A stretch of DNA of 64,000 nucleotides from Anaerobutyricum hallii DSM 3353 (lineage in GTDB: Bacteria > Bacillota > Clostridia > Lachnospirales > Lachnospiraceae): positions 1 to 64,000 of the forward strand of contig NZ_ACEP01000106.1 of the NCBI RefSeq assembly GCF_000173975.1, read 5' to 3'. The notes beneath the pieces were generated by a model. The model had not been told where the DNA came from, searched no databases, and saw nothing but the letters and a program-made list of their open reading frames with translations. The position numbers and the translations under genes are program-made. Positions 51,438 through 59,627 of the stretch are shown piece after piece (position 1 is the first letter of the stretch; each line of letters begins with the position of its first letter).

Positions 51438-52106
51438 ATGTTTACAGGAATTATTGAGGAAGTTGGAGAAATCCAGAGCATCAAAAAAGGTGCGAATTCC
51501 GCTGTCATTACAATTAAGGCAAATACTGTTTTAGGAGATCTGCATCTTGGTGACAGTGTGGCACTTAACGGTGTCTGTCTCACCGCAACATCCATCGGAA
51601 AAAATAATTATTCTGTAGATGTCATGCATGAGACATTAAGGCGAACCAATCTTGGCGAGTTGAAGAGTGGAAGTAAGGTTAATTTAGAGAGAGCGATGGC
51701 GGCAAATGGACGCTTTGGCGGACATATTGTGGCAGGTCATGTCGATGGAACCGGAACTATTTCTTCCATGAAAAAGGATGATAATGCTGTATGGATTACG
51801 ATTGATACATCCGCAGCAATATTAAAATATATCATAAGTAAAGGCTCTATCACTATTGATGGAGTAAGTCTTACCGTAGCAAAGGTAGATAATAAGAGCT
51901 TTGCGGTTTCTGTCATTCCACATACGGGACAGAATACGACCCTTCTTGATAAAAAGCCGGGAGATACCGTAAATCTTGAGAATGATATGGTAGGCAAGTA
52001 TGTTGAGAAGCTTCTTCAGTACGGAAGTATTCCTGCTGAGGAAGAAGAAGGCACGACTGAGAAAACAGGCATTACAATGGATTTTCTCATACAAAATGGA
52101 TTCTAA
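51438..52106 (+). CDS. ribE: Riboflavin synthase, alpha subunit
   Basis: A 222-residue enzyme of two homologous barrels: MFTGIIEEVGEI at the start, the first repeat with GVCLTAT, and the second with GSITIDGVSLTVAKV (about 135-150). It forms riboflavin from two molecules of 6,7-dimethyl-8-ribityllumazine. ATG 51438 has GAAAGGCAGG upstream. The longer in-frame start at 51399 lies inside ribD. It is the second gene of the operon. Confidence 0.95.
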   Translation: MFTGIIEEVGEIQSIKKGANSAVITIKANTVLGDLHLGDSVALNGVCLTATSIGKNNYSVDVMHETLRRTNLGELKSGSKVNLERAMAANGRFGGHIVAGHVDGTGTISSMKKDDNAVWITIDTSAAILKYIISKGSITIDGVSLTVAKVDNKSFAVSVIPHTGQNTTLLDKKPGDTVNLENDMVGKYVEKLLQYGSIPAEEEEGTTEKTGITMDFLIQNGF

Positions 52107-52127
52107 TTAAGGGAGGACCTAAGATAA

Positions 52128-53333
52128 ATGAGCGACATTAAGTTTAACACAATCGAAGAAGCAATTGCTGATTTTAAAGCAGGCAAAATGGTTATCGCAG
52201 TAGATGACGATGATTTAGAGAATGAAGGTTCCCTTCTGGTAGCCGGCGAATTTGCCACACCAGAAGTTATCAACTTTATGGCAACCAATGCCAAAGGTTT
52301 GATCACTATGCCAATTTCTGAAGAAGTGGCAAGACAGCTTGGCTTAGAAGCCTTAATCTGGCAGGGTTCTGATGGAGAACCATCTGTATCTACAGTATCT
52401 TTTGACAAGGCAGATGCTCCTACTGGAATTTCCGCACAGGATCGTTCTGCAACAGTTATCGCTGCGACAAAAGCAGATGCTAAGCCAGAAGATTTCCGTA
52501 TGCCAGGTCATATGTTCCCTAAGGTAGCAAGACAGGGAGGCGTGTTAAAGAGAACTGGTTTTACAGAAGCAGCTGTAGATTTAGCAGTAATGGCCGGTCT
52601 TCGTCCAGTAGGTCTTTGTTGTGATATCCTCGACGAAGACGGATTCGTAGGCAAGCTTCCAGATCTTGTAGAATTTGCAAAGAAATACGACTTAAAGCTT
52701 ATCACAATCGCTGATATGATTCAGTACAGAAGAAAGACAGAATGTTTCGTAAGCCGTGAAGCAGAGGCAGATTTCCCAACACATTATGGACATTTCCGTA
52801 TTTTCGGATACATCAATAAGTTAAATGGTGAGCATCATGTGGCCATCGTAAAAGGTGACGTATCAGACGGTAAGCCAGTATTATGCCGAGTTCATTCTGA
52901 ATGTCTTACAGGTGATGCATTAGGTTCTCGCCGCTGTGACTGTGGTCAGCAGTACCGCGCAGCCATCCAGATGATTGAAAAAGAGGGCAGGGGCGTTCTT
53001 TTATACATGCGTCAGGAAGGTCGTGGAATCGGTCTTATCAATAAGTTAAAAGCATACCAGCTTCAGGATACAGGAATGGATACCGTAGAAGCAAACCTTG
53101 CATTAGGATTCCCAGAAGACTTAAGAGATTACGGAATCGGCGCACAGATTCTTGCGGACTTAGGAATCAAAGAACTTCGTCTTATGACAAATAATCCGGC
53201 CAAAGTAGTTGGATTATCCGGATACGGCATCGAAATCGTAGAACGTGTTCCAATTATCATCGAGCCAAACTCAGATGACTTATTCTACCTGAAGACAAAA
53301 CAGGAGAAGATGGGACATTATACAAAATACTAA
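52128..53333 (+). CDS. ribBA: DHBP synthase / GTP cyclohydrolase II
   Basis: A 401-residue fusion enzyme. The N-terminal 3,4-dihydroxy-2-butanone-4-phosphate synthase half shows DDDDLENEG (about 26), DRSATV and RPGHMFP-like RMPGHMFP. The C-terminal GTP cyclohydrolase II half has the zinc motif [14 protein letters not shown] (about 262-275), RQEGRGIGL and TNNPAKV. It supplies both precursors for lumazine synthase. It has its own GGGAGG site 21 bases after ribE. Confidence 0.96.
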   Translation: MSDIKFNTIEEAIADFKAGKMVIAVDDDDLENEGSLLVAGEFATPEVINFMATNAKGLITMPISEEVARQLGLEALIWQGSDGEPSVSTVSFDKADAPTGISAQDRSATVIAATKADAKPEDFRMPGHMFPKVARQGGVLKRTGFTEAAVDLAVMAGLRPVGLCCDILDEDGFVGKLPDLVEFAKKYDLKLITIADMIQYRRKTECFVSREAEADFPTHYGHFRIFGYINKLNGEHHVAIVKGDVSDGKPVLCRVHSECLTGDALGSRRCDCGQQYRAAIQMIEKEGRGVLLYMRQEGRGIGLINKLKAYQLQDTGMDTVEANLALGFPEDLRDYGIGAQILADLGIKELRLMTNNPAKVVGLSGYGIEIVERVPIIIEPNSDDLFYLKTKQEKMGHYTKY

Positions 53334-53408
53334 ATAAAGCAGCTTGACCCGATCAGACTTTATAAAGAACAACTTGTTAAATATTTAAAATAAATGGAGG
53401 ATAAAAAG

Positions 53409-53882
53409 ATGGCTTATCATGTAATCGAAGGAAAAGTAGTAGGTAAAAAAGAGAAAATCGGAATCGTATGTGCACGTTTCAACGAATTTATCGTATCTAA
53501 ATTATTAGGCGGAGCAGTCGATGGTCTTGTACGTCACGGAATCTCCGAAGAAAATATCGACGTAGCATGGGTACCAGGAGCATTCGAAATTCCATTAATC
53601 TGCGAGAAAATGGTTAAAACAGGAAAATACGATGCAGTAATCGCTCTTGGAACAGTAATCAGAGGTTCAACAAGCCACTATGATTATGTATGTAACGAAG
53701 TATCTAAAGGTGTTGCACAGGTTGGCTTACAGGCAGGCGTTCCAGTAATGTTCGGAATCCTTACAACAGAAAATATTGAGCAGGCAATCGAGCGTGCAGG
53801 AACAAAAGCAGGAAACAAAGGTTATGACTGTGCTGTAAGTGCAATCGAGATGATTAACCTTATTAAGGAAATTGAGAATTAA
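53409..53882 (+). CDS. ribH: 6,7-dimethyl-8-ribityllumazine synthase
   Basis: A 157-residue lumazine synthase with the core motifs [20 protein letters not shown] (about 20-40), VPGAFEIP (about 54), [20 protein letters not shown] (about 80-99) and FGILTTEN (about 114). It assembles as a 60-mer or pentamer. ATG 53409 is chosen because TGGAGG lies 7-9 bases upstream and overlaps the earlier ATG at 53394. The last gene of the rib operon. Confidence 0.96.
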   Translation: MAYHVIEGKVVGKKEKIGIVCARFNEFIVSKLLGGAVDGLVRHGISEENIDVAWVPGAFEIPLICEKMVKTGKYDAVIALGTVIRGSTSHYDYVCNEVSKGVAQVGLQAGVPVMFGILTTENIEQAIERAGTKAGNKGYDCAVSAIEMINLIKEIEN

Positions 53883-53932
53883 TTATATCTGTTTAACTAG
53901 CAGTTGTTCCGTCTGATTTGTTTTTATAGCCT

Positions 53933-54094
53933 AGAGCATGTTTGAAAAATCATTCCTGCAATCTGCACATCCCAATTTGCGGTATATTTTGCCTTCATTC
54001 AGTTGACGTAGCCCGCTACGCCGCCCTCATTCAGGCGAAATCTCCCACAAATTGTAACGCACATCTTTCAGAAAGCATTTTTCAAACACGCTCT
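53933..54094 (+). mobile_element. 162-bp MITE, copy 5
   Basis: The left end AGAGCATGTTTGAAAAAT (one change) and the right end are otherwise like copy 1, with TA flanks. Same length and orientation. It lies 50 bases after the ribH stop codon. Confidence 0.85.
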
Positions 54095-54200
54095 AACGGT
54101 AGTAAATTAAAATACGGATATAGAGATTTTGAGTGATTAGAAATTTTTCCTTAAAAATAGCTTTTTGAGAAATAATCAGGAATAACTGCAAATATAACAG

Positions 54201-54229
54201 TTGAACTTTTTTATTTCATGTATTATACT
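54201..54229 (+). promoter_or_regulatory. Promoter of the DUF1858 gene
   Basis: TTGAAC (54201-54206) and TATACT (54224-54229) are spaced by 17 bases. The leader before the start codon is about 180 bases with no recognised riboswitch. Confidence 0.55.
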
Positions 54230-54410
54230 GAAATTCAGGCTTGCAAAAGTCAGAACAAAACAAGTAAAAACGCTTACCAATATTTTTAATATTTCTTTTA
54301 AAGAGCTTGAGGACATTAAAGACAGATATAATGAGACATAATATCAGTACAGCATACTTTAAAATGGTTAAGAATGCGTAGGCACGATATACGAACTGGA
54401 GGTATATATT

Positions 54411-54623
54411 ATGGCACAGCAGATTACAAAACAGACATTAATTGGCGAAATGCTTCAGATGGATATGGGAATTGCAGCAATCTTAATGGCAGCAGGAATG
54501 CACTGTGTAGGATGCCCATCTTCTGCAATGGAAAGCTTAGAAGAAGCTTGCATGGTACACGGAATGGACGCTGATCAGGTATTAAAACGCGTAAATGATT
54601 ACCTTGCAAATAAGGATAAATAA
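54411..54623 (+). CDS. DUF1858 domain protein (redox-disulfide type)
   Basis: A 70-residue single-domain protein. The GMHCVGCPSSAMESLEEAC stretch (residues about 29-47) is the DUF1858 signature with a CxxC pair and a third cysteine. The family is often linked to hybrid-cluster proteins and other redox enzymes in anaerobes and is thought to carry a redox-active disulfide or metal site. It stands alone here with its own promoter. Confidence 0.85.
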   Translation: MAQQITKQTLIGEMLQMDMGIAAILMAAGMHCVGCPSSAMESLEEACMVHGMDADQVLKRVNDYLANKDK

Positions 54624-54651
54624 TTCCTGATTTGCCGCAGGCAAGGTAAAC

Positions 54652-54778
54652 GCTCCCAAAGAGAGAAGAAGCCCTATATTTGTGACTCTATCACTGCGGG
54701 TTGAATGTTCGCTTAACGGCTCGCATTCAATCCTCGCTCTAAGGCCACAAATATAGGGCTTCTTCTCTCTTTGGGAGC
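54652..54778 (+). repeat. Long hairpin element H7
   Basis: The outer arms 54652-54684 and 54746-54778 are perfectly complementary over 33 bases. The core is a diverged version: GTGACTCTATCACTGCGGG, inner TTGAATG/CATTCAA, loop TTCGCTTAACGGCTCG, then CCTCGCTCTAAGGCCAC. It lies 3' of the DUF1858 gene. Confidence 0.88.
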
Positions 54779-54810
54779 TGTTTTTTGGCTGTTGGAGGTT
54801 TATTAGCTGT

Positions 54811-54923
54811 TAGAAAATTAGTTTATTCAGTTGACGTAGCACATTACACCGTCCTCATTCAGGAAAAATTCTCCACAAATTGTAACATACATCTTACAAA
54901 AAGCATTTTTCAAAAACATTCTA
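54811..54923 (+). mobile_element. Decayed MITE, copy 6
   Basis: It matches the interior of the 162-bp MITE (TTCAGTTGACGTAGC, CCTCATTCAGG, CACAAATTGTAAC) and its right end in worn form (TTTTTCAAAAACATTCTA). The left end is lost. Confidence 0.65.
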
Positions 54924-54969
54924 AAAAACAAAACTCGGAAAGCAATACTTCCTCGAAAAATCCTCAAAT

Positions 54970-55055
54970 CCCTTTCCTCAGCATTTTCAGCTATACTACA
55001 AGATAATACCGTTAAAATGCTGAAAAATCAGCTATAGATTTTTCAGTAACTTAAG
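54970..55055. repeat. A/T-rich inverted repeat
   Basis: CAGCATTTT (about 54979) and AAAATGCTG (about 55015) pair, with further AAAAATC/GATTTTT complementarity downstream (55023 and 55036). It lies between H7 and H8 and may be an independent terminator. Confidence 0.4.
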
Positions 55056-55068
55056 CAACCCAAAAACA

Positions 55069-55194
55069 GAACTCCGAAAGATAAATAAAGCATATTTGTG
55101 GCCTGGGAGCAAGGTTTGGATGCGAGCGTTAAAGCGAACATTCAAACCGCCGCGACGAAAGTCACAAATATGCTTTATTTATCTTTCGGAGTTC
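55069..55194 (-). repeat. Long hairpin element H8
   Basis: The outer arms 55069-55100 and 55163-55194 are perfectly complementary over 32 bases. In the minus orientation the core is GTGACTTTCGTCGCGGCGG, inner GGTTTGAATG..CATCCAAACC, loop TTCGCTTTAACGCTCG, then CCTTGCTCCCAGGCCAC. It lies just past the mecA stop codon (minus strand). CGTCTAT flanks its 5' end. Confidence 0.88.
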
Positions 55195-55218
55195 GTCTAT
55201 TTATAAGTCATTCCAAAC

Positions 55219-56085
55219 CTAAGCCAATTCCCCCAGCATCTCAACTGCATTCTCCTCCAGTATCGTCTCAAAATGCTCCCTAAAATACGCTGGTGTCGCA
55301 TAAGAAGCAGAGATTCTCACGCCAAAATCAGCTGCGATATTGCAAGCACGGTGGAAAGTATCATTTTCGCTTTGTGTTTTGCGAAGAATCATATAATAAT
55401 TATTGGAAAAAGAATCTTTGTACAAAGAACTTTCTCCCTCAAAAAATGGAGCGAGGAAAGCGCCAAGCTGTGCTGCCTGTGAGAAATTCTGGAAAGAATA
55501 GTACTGGCAGTCCTGTACAGAAGAACGGTTCTCCTTTTTCTTTCTCATGGCTTCCTTTTTAGCCTGAGCGATTGCCTGGGTAAATGGGGCAATCAGGTCT
55601 AATGCATCATCAATAGCAGAACGTTCTTTGGAAGAAGTGGAAGCATCAGAATCAGCATTGTCAAAATCAGAAGAAGGGCTGAATGGAAGAGGTTCATCGT
55701 CCATATCTATATCGTCCTCATCGTCGAGGAAATCCATTTCTTCAAAATCGGTATCATCTATGTCAGAAAAATCTTCGTCAAATGAGTCATCCACATTTAT
55801 TTTAGAGAATCTTGAAAAGCGAGTGTCAAGTTCGTCAGGATCCTCCACTTTAGTAACGACTAAAACAAGGCAGTCATTAGATATTGGAATAGCCTCTATC
55901 ATAAGTGGAATATTATCTGCTTCGAAACCGAGCTCAATAGATGCCTGCTGCATCATATCACGGAATAATTCTTTTGCTTTTTCAGAACCGTAGGCAAGTT
56001 CAGAAAGGTGAAGCTGTCTCTGGCTTAAATCTTCTTTACTTAAAGTGCAGCGTATTTGTGTGTCACTTAATTTCTCTAACTTCAT
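55219..56085 (-). CDS. mecA: MecA-family adaptor protein
   Basis: A 288-residue adaptor for the ClpC protease. The N-terminal domain (about 1-80) starts MKLEKLSDTQIRCTLSKEDL, a typical MecA start. A long acidic Asp/Glu-rich linker (about 105-165) follows, and then a C-terminal domain (about 195-285). It delivers substrates to ClpCP for degradation and controls development in Bacilli. Start 56085 is chosen because AAAGGAAGTG lies just upstream. The extended frame from 56148 has no ribosome site. Confidence 0.87.
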   Translation of the reverse strand: MKLEKLSDTQIRCTLSKEDLSQRQLHLSELAYGSEKAKELFRDMMQQASIELGFEADNIPLMIEAIPISNDCLVLVVTKVEDPDELDTRFSRFSKINVDDSFDEDFSDIDDTDFEEMDFLDDEDDIDMDDEPLPFSPSSDFDNADSDASTSSKERSAIDDALDLIAPFTQAIAQAKKEAMRKKKENRSSVQDCQYYSFQNFSQAAQLGAFLAPFFEGESSLYKDSFSNNYYMILRKTQSENDTFHRACNIAADFGVRISASYATPAYFREHFETILEENAVEMLGELA

Positions 56086-56148
56086 GAAATCACTTCCTTT
56101 TTCAAAAAATAATCTGTCAGCGGGTACAAATAAATGAATCTTAATCAC

Positions 56149-56630
56149 AAATCTACTTTTCTTTCATTTTTAGAATGTTTTTAGAATAGCTATTGCCGTG
56201 TATAAACAAATGGCAGCTGATTACAAATTATATAGTAGATTATATGTGGGCTGTGTAATAAGACAGCCGTTTATGTGCTGACAGATATCTGTGTGTGTAT
56301 AGTATAAACATTATTCCCTAAACTGTAAAGTGTTAAAATGTGCCGCAGACAGCGGATTCTTGCACTTTAAGAAAAAGGAAAGAAAATTTTAGAGGAAAAT
56401 ATTGTAAAATAAAAACAAAAATGGTATAGTGTATCTGCGCCAGTATTTTCAGGCGAAGAAGAGACAGTATAATAAGGCGGCAGTAAGATACGAGTATTTT
56501 TGATAATGAATATTCACAGGAGGATTGGTATACTATAACTACATTTTTTATGTAATCGGCAGGTATTATAAATTTTAAAAGCAGATTTCGGATGAAGCCT
56601 ATTCCCAGATAATATTGTGAACCATAGTCA
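56149..56630. other. Gap of about 480 bases without recognised gene
   Basis: An A/T-rich stretch upstream of mecA. A minus-strand open frame (56333-56722) runs through it but has no family features or ribosome site and crosses a MITE remnant. I see no RNA gene here. Confidence 0.5.
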
Positions 56631-56632
56631 TT

Positions 56633-56731
56633 AGAGCAGGTTTGAAGAATCATTCCTGCAGTATACACACCTCGTGGCAAGAATGCCGGGGCATTCTTGA
56701 ATTTGCAGAAAGCTTTTTTCAAACATACTCT
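56633..56731 (+). mobile_element. Degenerate MITE, copy 7, containing a palindrome
   Basis: Both MITE ends are recognisable (AGAGCAGGTTTGAAGAAT and TTTTTTCAAACATACTCT). The central part is deleted and holds CAAGAATGCC-GG-GGCATTCTTG (56678-56699), the same palindrome core as at 1805. Confidence 0.65.
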
Positions 56732-56813
56732 GGAATAATTATTATAAAAGAATAAATAATACAGAAGAGGAAGGTTTTAATTTAGCAGATATTTGCTTTA
56801 GTTTAGGAGATAT

Positions 56814-57521
56814 TTACTGCGGATTAAAAGAAGGAGAATGTAGAAACTGCATGATTCCCATAGCAATTTGAAAGGCAGCTTTTTCTTGTATTGTCTCTTC
56901 TGTAATCATGGCAGCTTCTGATGGATTGGAAAGAAAGCAGACTTCTGCGATAACAGTTGGAGTATTATTATCACGAAGGAGGTAATAGTCAGTGTTTGCT
57001 TTAATTTTGCGATGGTTTTGGATGCCGGTAAGGTTTTGCATCTGTGCCTGAATAAGAGAAGCCAGACGCTTGCTGTCAGGGTTTTGCGGATGATAGAATA
57101 CCTGAGCTCCATGTGAGGAAGTATCAGGAAAGCTGTTTTGGTGTATACTTACTGCACAGTTTATTTGGCTTTCTTTGATAAGTGCTTTTCGTTTTTTTAA
57201 GTCGCTGGCTTTTTTATTAGAGGCATTCGAATCTGCTAAGCTGCAATCACTATTTCGGGTCAGGATAACTTTTACACCATTTTGTTCAAGAACTGATTGA
57301 CATTTTAAAGTGATGGCAAGGTTAATATCTTTTTCTTTTACACCGGAAGAACTGACCTTACCGGGATCATTTCCTCCGTGCCCGGCATCAAGAAGGACAC
57401 AGAAGTTTTCTGCTGACTGGAACGTAGCGTAGGAAAGTGCCGCATGGCCGATAAAGAATGCCCCAGCACAGAAGCATAGTAAGAATACGGACAGAATGAT
57501 GGGATGAGAGAGTAATTTCAT
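56814..57521 (-). CDS. cwlD: N-acetylmuramoyl-L-alanine amidase, CwlD-like
   Basis: A 235-residue zinc amidase of the Amidase_3 family. An N-terminal hydrophobic anchor (about 5-28) precedes the catalytic domain with LDAGHGGNDPG (first zinc His, about 44), ITLK..E-type helix, AVSIHQNSF (about 125) and the catalytic Glu in VIAEVCFLSNPSEA (about 190). CwlD makes muramic-delta-lactam in spore cortex. Assignment to CwlD rather than another amidase is by length and anchor. Start 57521 is chosen because AAGGATG abuts the earlier ATG. Confidence 0.82.
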   Translation of the reverse strand: MKLLSHPIILSVFLLCFCAGAFFIGHAALSYATFQSAENFCVLLDAGHGGNDPGKVSSSGVKEKDINLAITLKCQSVLEQNGVKVILTRNSDCSLADSNASNKKASDLKKRKALIKESQINCAVSIHQNSFPDTSSHGAQVFYHPQNPDSKRLASLIQAQMQNLTGIQNHRKIKANTDYYLLRDNNTPTVIAEVCFLSNPSEAAMITEETIQEKAAFQIAMGIMQFLHSPSFNPQ

Positions 57522-57635
57522 AATGTTCATCCTTAATTTATCGTTTCTTTATTATGTATATGAAAGAGGTAAAAGCATCATAACCGATAAAAAGTGTCAA
57601 AATGCTGAAAAATGCCGATAAAAATGAGCCTATTT

Positions 57636-57664
57636 TTGACTTTATAGCCAAAACGTGATATGAT
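57636..57664 (+). promoter_or_regulatory. Promoter upstream of the tsaC-atp region
   Basis: TTGACT (57636-57641) and TATGAT (57659-57664) are spaced by 17 bases. A partial copy (TTGACTTTATA) repeats about 60 bases downstream. Confidence 0.65.
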
Positions 57665-57782
57665 GCAAGGGTCAATTAATCTGTTTTTTAGAAATTGACT
57701 TTATACATATTAAGTATGGGGACGCGGCCAGTCAGGCAGCGTTCGATTAATATATAAATATAATTACCAGAGGTGAACATTA

Positions 57783-58844
57783 GTGGAGACAGAATTATTA
57801 AATATAGAGAAAGTATCGCCAGAGGAAAAAGCAGCAGCACTGAAAAAAGCTGGAGAGATTATCCGGGAAGGAGGCTTGGTTGCCTTTCCGACAGAGACAG
57901 TCTATGGCTTAGGAGCAGATGCATTGAATGCGGAAGCGTCTGCGAAGATTTATGCGGCGAAGGGGAGACCGTCCGATAATCCTTTGATCGTTCATATTCA
58001 TGATGTTGATCAGGTGTATGAGATTGCGTCAGAGGTACCGGAAGCGGCGAAGAAGGTCATGGAGAAGTTCTGGCCAGGTCCATTAACAGTTATTTTAAAT
58101 AAAAAGAGCTGTGTTCCAGATGGAACAACGGGAGGGCTTAAGACTGTTGCGATTCGTATGCCATCCCATCCGCTTGCTCGTGATTTTATCCGGGAGAGTG
58201 GCCGAATGATTGCAGCACCGAGTGCGAATACTTCGGGAAGGCCAAGTCCAACATTGGCATCTCATGTGTATGAAGATATGCAGGGAAGAATTCCATTGAT
58301 TCTTGATGGAGGGGCTGTTGGAATCGGAATTGAGTCCACGATTATTGATATGAGTACAGATACCCCGACTATTTTAAGACCGGGATATATTACAAAAGAT
58401 ATGTTAGAAGAAGTGCTGCCTAAAGTGAATATTGATCCGGCAGTTACCGGACGTACTATGAAGAAGAATGTGGTAGCGAAAGCGCCGGGAATGAAGTACC
58501 GTCATTATGCGCCAAAGGGACAGCTTACATTGGTAGAAGGCGATAGGGATAAGGTGATTGCCCGGATTAATGAACTTGTTAAGGAGAAAGAAGAAGAAGG
58601 ACATAAGGTAGGAGTTATTGGAACAGATGAGACATTAGATTCCTATCATGCAGATATTTTAAGAAGTATAGGAAGTCGGCAGAAACCAGAAACTGTTGCG
58701 GCGAATCTTTACCGTATTCTTCGGGAATTTGACGATTTAGAATGTGATTATATGTATTCAGAGAGTTTTTTTGAGCAAGGTTTGGGGAATGCTATCATGA
58801 ACCGTATGCTAAAGGCAGCCGGATATCATCTGATTACGCTATAG
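57783..58844 (+). CDS. tsaC: L-threonylcarbamoyladenylate synthase (TsaC/Sua5)
   Basis: A 353-residue Sua5-type enzyme for the tRNA t6A modification. The YrdC/Sua5 domain (about 10-205) contains AFPTETVYGLGADA (about 33-46), KIYAAKGRPSDNPLIVHI (about 56) and SANTSGRPSPT (about 148). The C-terminal Sua5 domain (about 235-350) starts PGMKYRHYAPKG. It starts with GTG at 57783. The order Sua5, phosphatase-like gene, ATP synthase is the same as in Bacillus (ywlC-ywlE-atp). Confidence 0.93.
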   Translation: METELLNIEKVSPEEKAAALKKAGEIIREGGLVAFPTETVYGLGADALNAEASAKIYAAKGRPSDNPLIVHIHDVDQVYEIASEVPEAAKKVMEKFWPGPLTVILNKKSCVPDGTTGGLKTVAIRMPSHPLARDFIRESGRMIAAPSANTSGRPSPTLASHVYEDMQGRIPLILDGGAVGIGIESTIIDMSTDTPTILRPGYITKDMLEEVLPKVNIDPAVTGRTMKKNVVAKAPGMKYRHYAPKGQLTLVEGDRDKVIARINELVKEKEEEGHKVGVIGTDETLDSYHADILRSIGSRQKPETVAANLYRILREFDDLECDYMYSESFFEQGLGNAIMNRMLKAAGYHLITL

Positions 58845-58855
58845 GAGGGATCAGT

Positions 58856-59329
58856 TTGGATTATCGTAAGATTATTATTGTGGGAGAGAACAATATTGGC
58901 CGGAGCTTTATGGCAGAATGTATTTTACGGGGTATATTACAGAAGAGAAACTGCCAGAATATAGAGGTAGTTTCCAGAGGACTGGTTGTACTTTTTTCAG
59001 AACCTGTTGCTCCGGGAGCAGCAAAGATTTTAAGGGAAAAAGGCTATAGGATAGAAGATTTTCGTTCTTCCCAGCTCACAGACGAGGATCTTGCATCAGC
59101 AGATTTAGTGCTGGCTATTACAAAAGGACTCGCAGAGGAGATAAAGGAATCATTTGACGAGGCAACAAGCTGTATGTCAATTGGGACATTTATAGATACA
59201 ACAGAAACAGAAGAGAGAATACCGGAAGTGACGGAGGAGAATCAGGAGACCTATCAGACCTGCTTTGATATATTGGAGCCTTTGATGGAAGCCGTTGCAG
59301 ACCGGATTATCGGAGAACTTCTGGTATGA
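58856..59329 (+). CDS. Low-molecular-weight phosphatase-like protein lacking its catalytic cysteine
   Basis: A 157-residue protein in the position of YwlE (protein-arginine phosphatase). The family P-loop is CxGNxCRS, but here it reads VGENNIGRSFMAE (about residues 9-21), with Gly in place of the nucleophilic Cys. The second cysteine is also Gly. The acidic DP motif near the C-terminus is not found (IPEVTEENQETYQ). The fold-defining pattern (SRGL..., P.GAAKILREKGYRIEDFRSSQLTDEDLASADLVLAIT) is intact. It starts with TTG at 58856 after GGAGGG. It is a likely pseudophosphatase with a binding or regulatory role. Confidence 0.75.
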   Translation: MDYRKIIIVGENNIGRSFMAECILRGILQKRNCQNIEVVSRGLVVLFSEPVAPGAAKILREKGYRIEDFRSSQLTDEDLASADLVLAITKGLAEEIKESFDEATSCMSIGTFIDTTETEERIPEVTEENQETYQTCFDILEPLMEAVADRIIGELLV

Positions 59330-59544
59330 TTCGAAAGAAGAAAGACTATAGTTTTTTGAGGATGCTTGCATTGATTACCCAATTGGGAATCAGCATGTTG
59401 ACCTGTATTTTTCTTTGTATGATTGCCGGGAAGTTTTTAGCTGAAAGGCTTCATGCAGATTGGATTTTTCTGGTATTTCTTATATTGGGAATACTGGCAG
59501 GATTTCGTTCCTGTTATACGATAATTTTGCGTTTTATAAAATAG
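59326..59544 (+). CDS. AtpZ-like ATP synthase-associated membrane protein
   Basis: A 72-residue protein with two membrane helices (about 11-35 and 43-66) separated by a short loop. This matches AtpZ/AtpI-type small subunits that may carry magnesium or calcium or help c-ring assembly. It overlaps the previous gene by 4 bases, so the phosphatase-like gene and the ATP synthase operon are translationally linked. Confidence 0.72.
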   Translation: MIRKKKDYSFLRMLALITQLGISMLTCIFLCMIAGKFLAERLHADWIFLVFLILGILAGFRSCYTIILRFIK

Positions 59545-59627
59545 ATTGTTTTATACTTAATAATATAATGTGTATAATATTTTGGAGCTGATTTGTGATA
59601 CAGTGAAGAAAGGGGAATCAGATAAAG

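Noticed and set aside
54652..55194. Possible CRISPR-like array from H7, the decayed MITE and H8
   Set aside because: The repeats are long hairpins in opposite orientations with different arms. There are no short regular direct repeats with unique spacers, and no cas genes.
56333..56722. 129-residue minus-strand open frame upstream of mecA
   Set aside because: It crosses a MITE remnant and palindrome, has no ribosome site and no recognisable motif.
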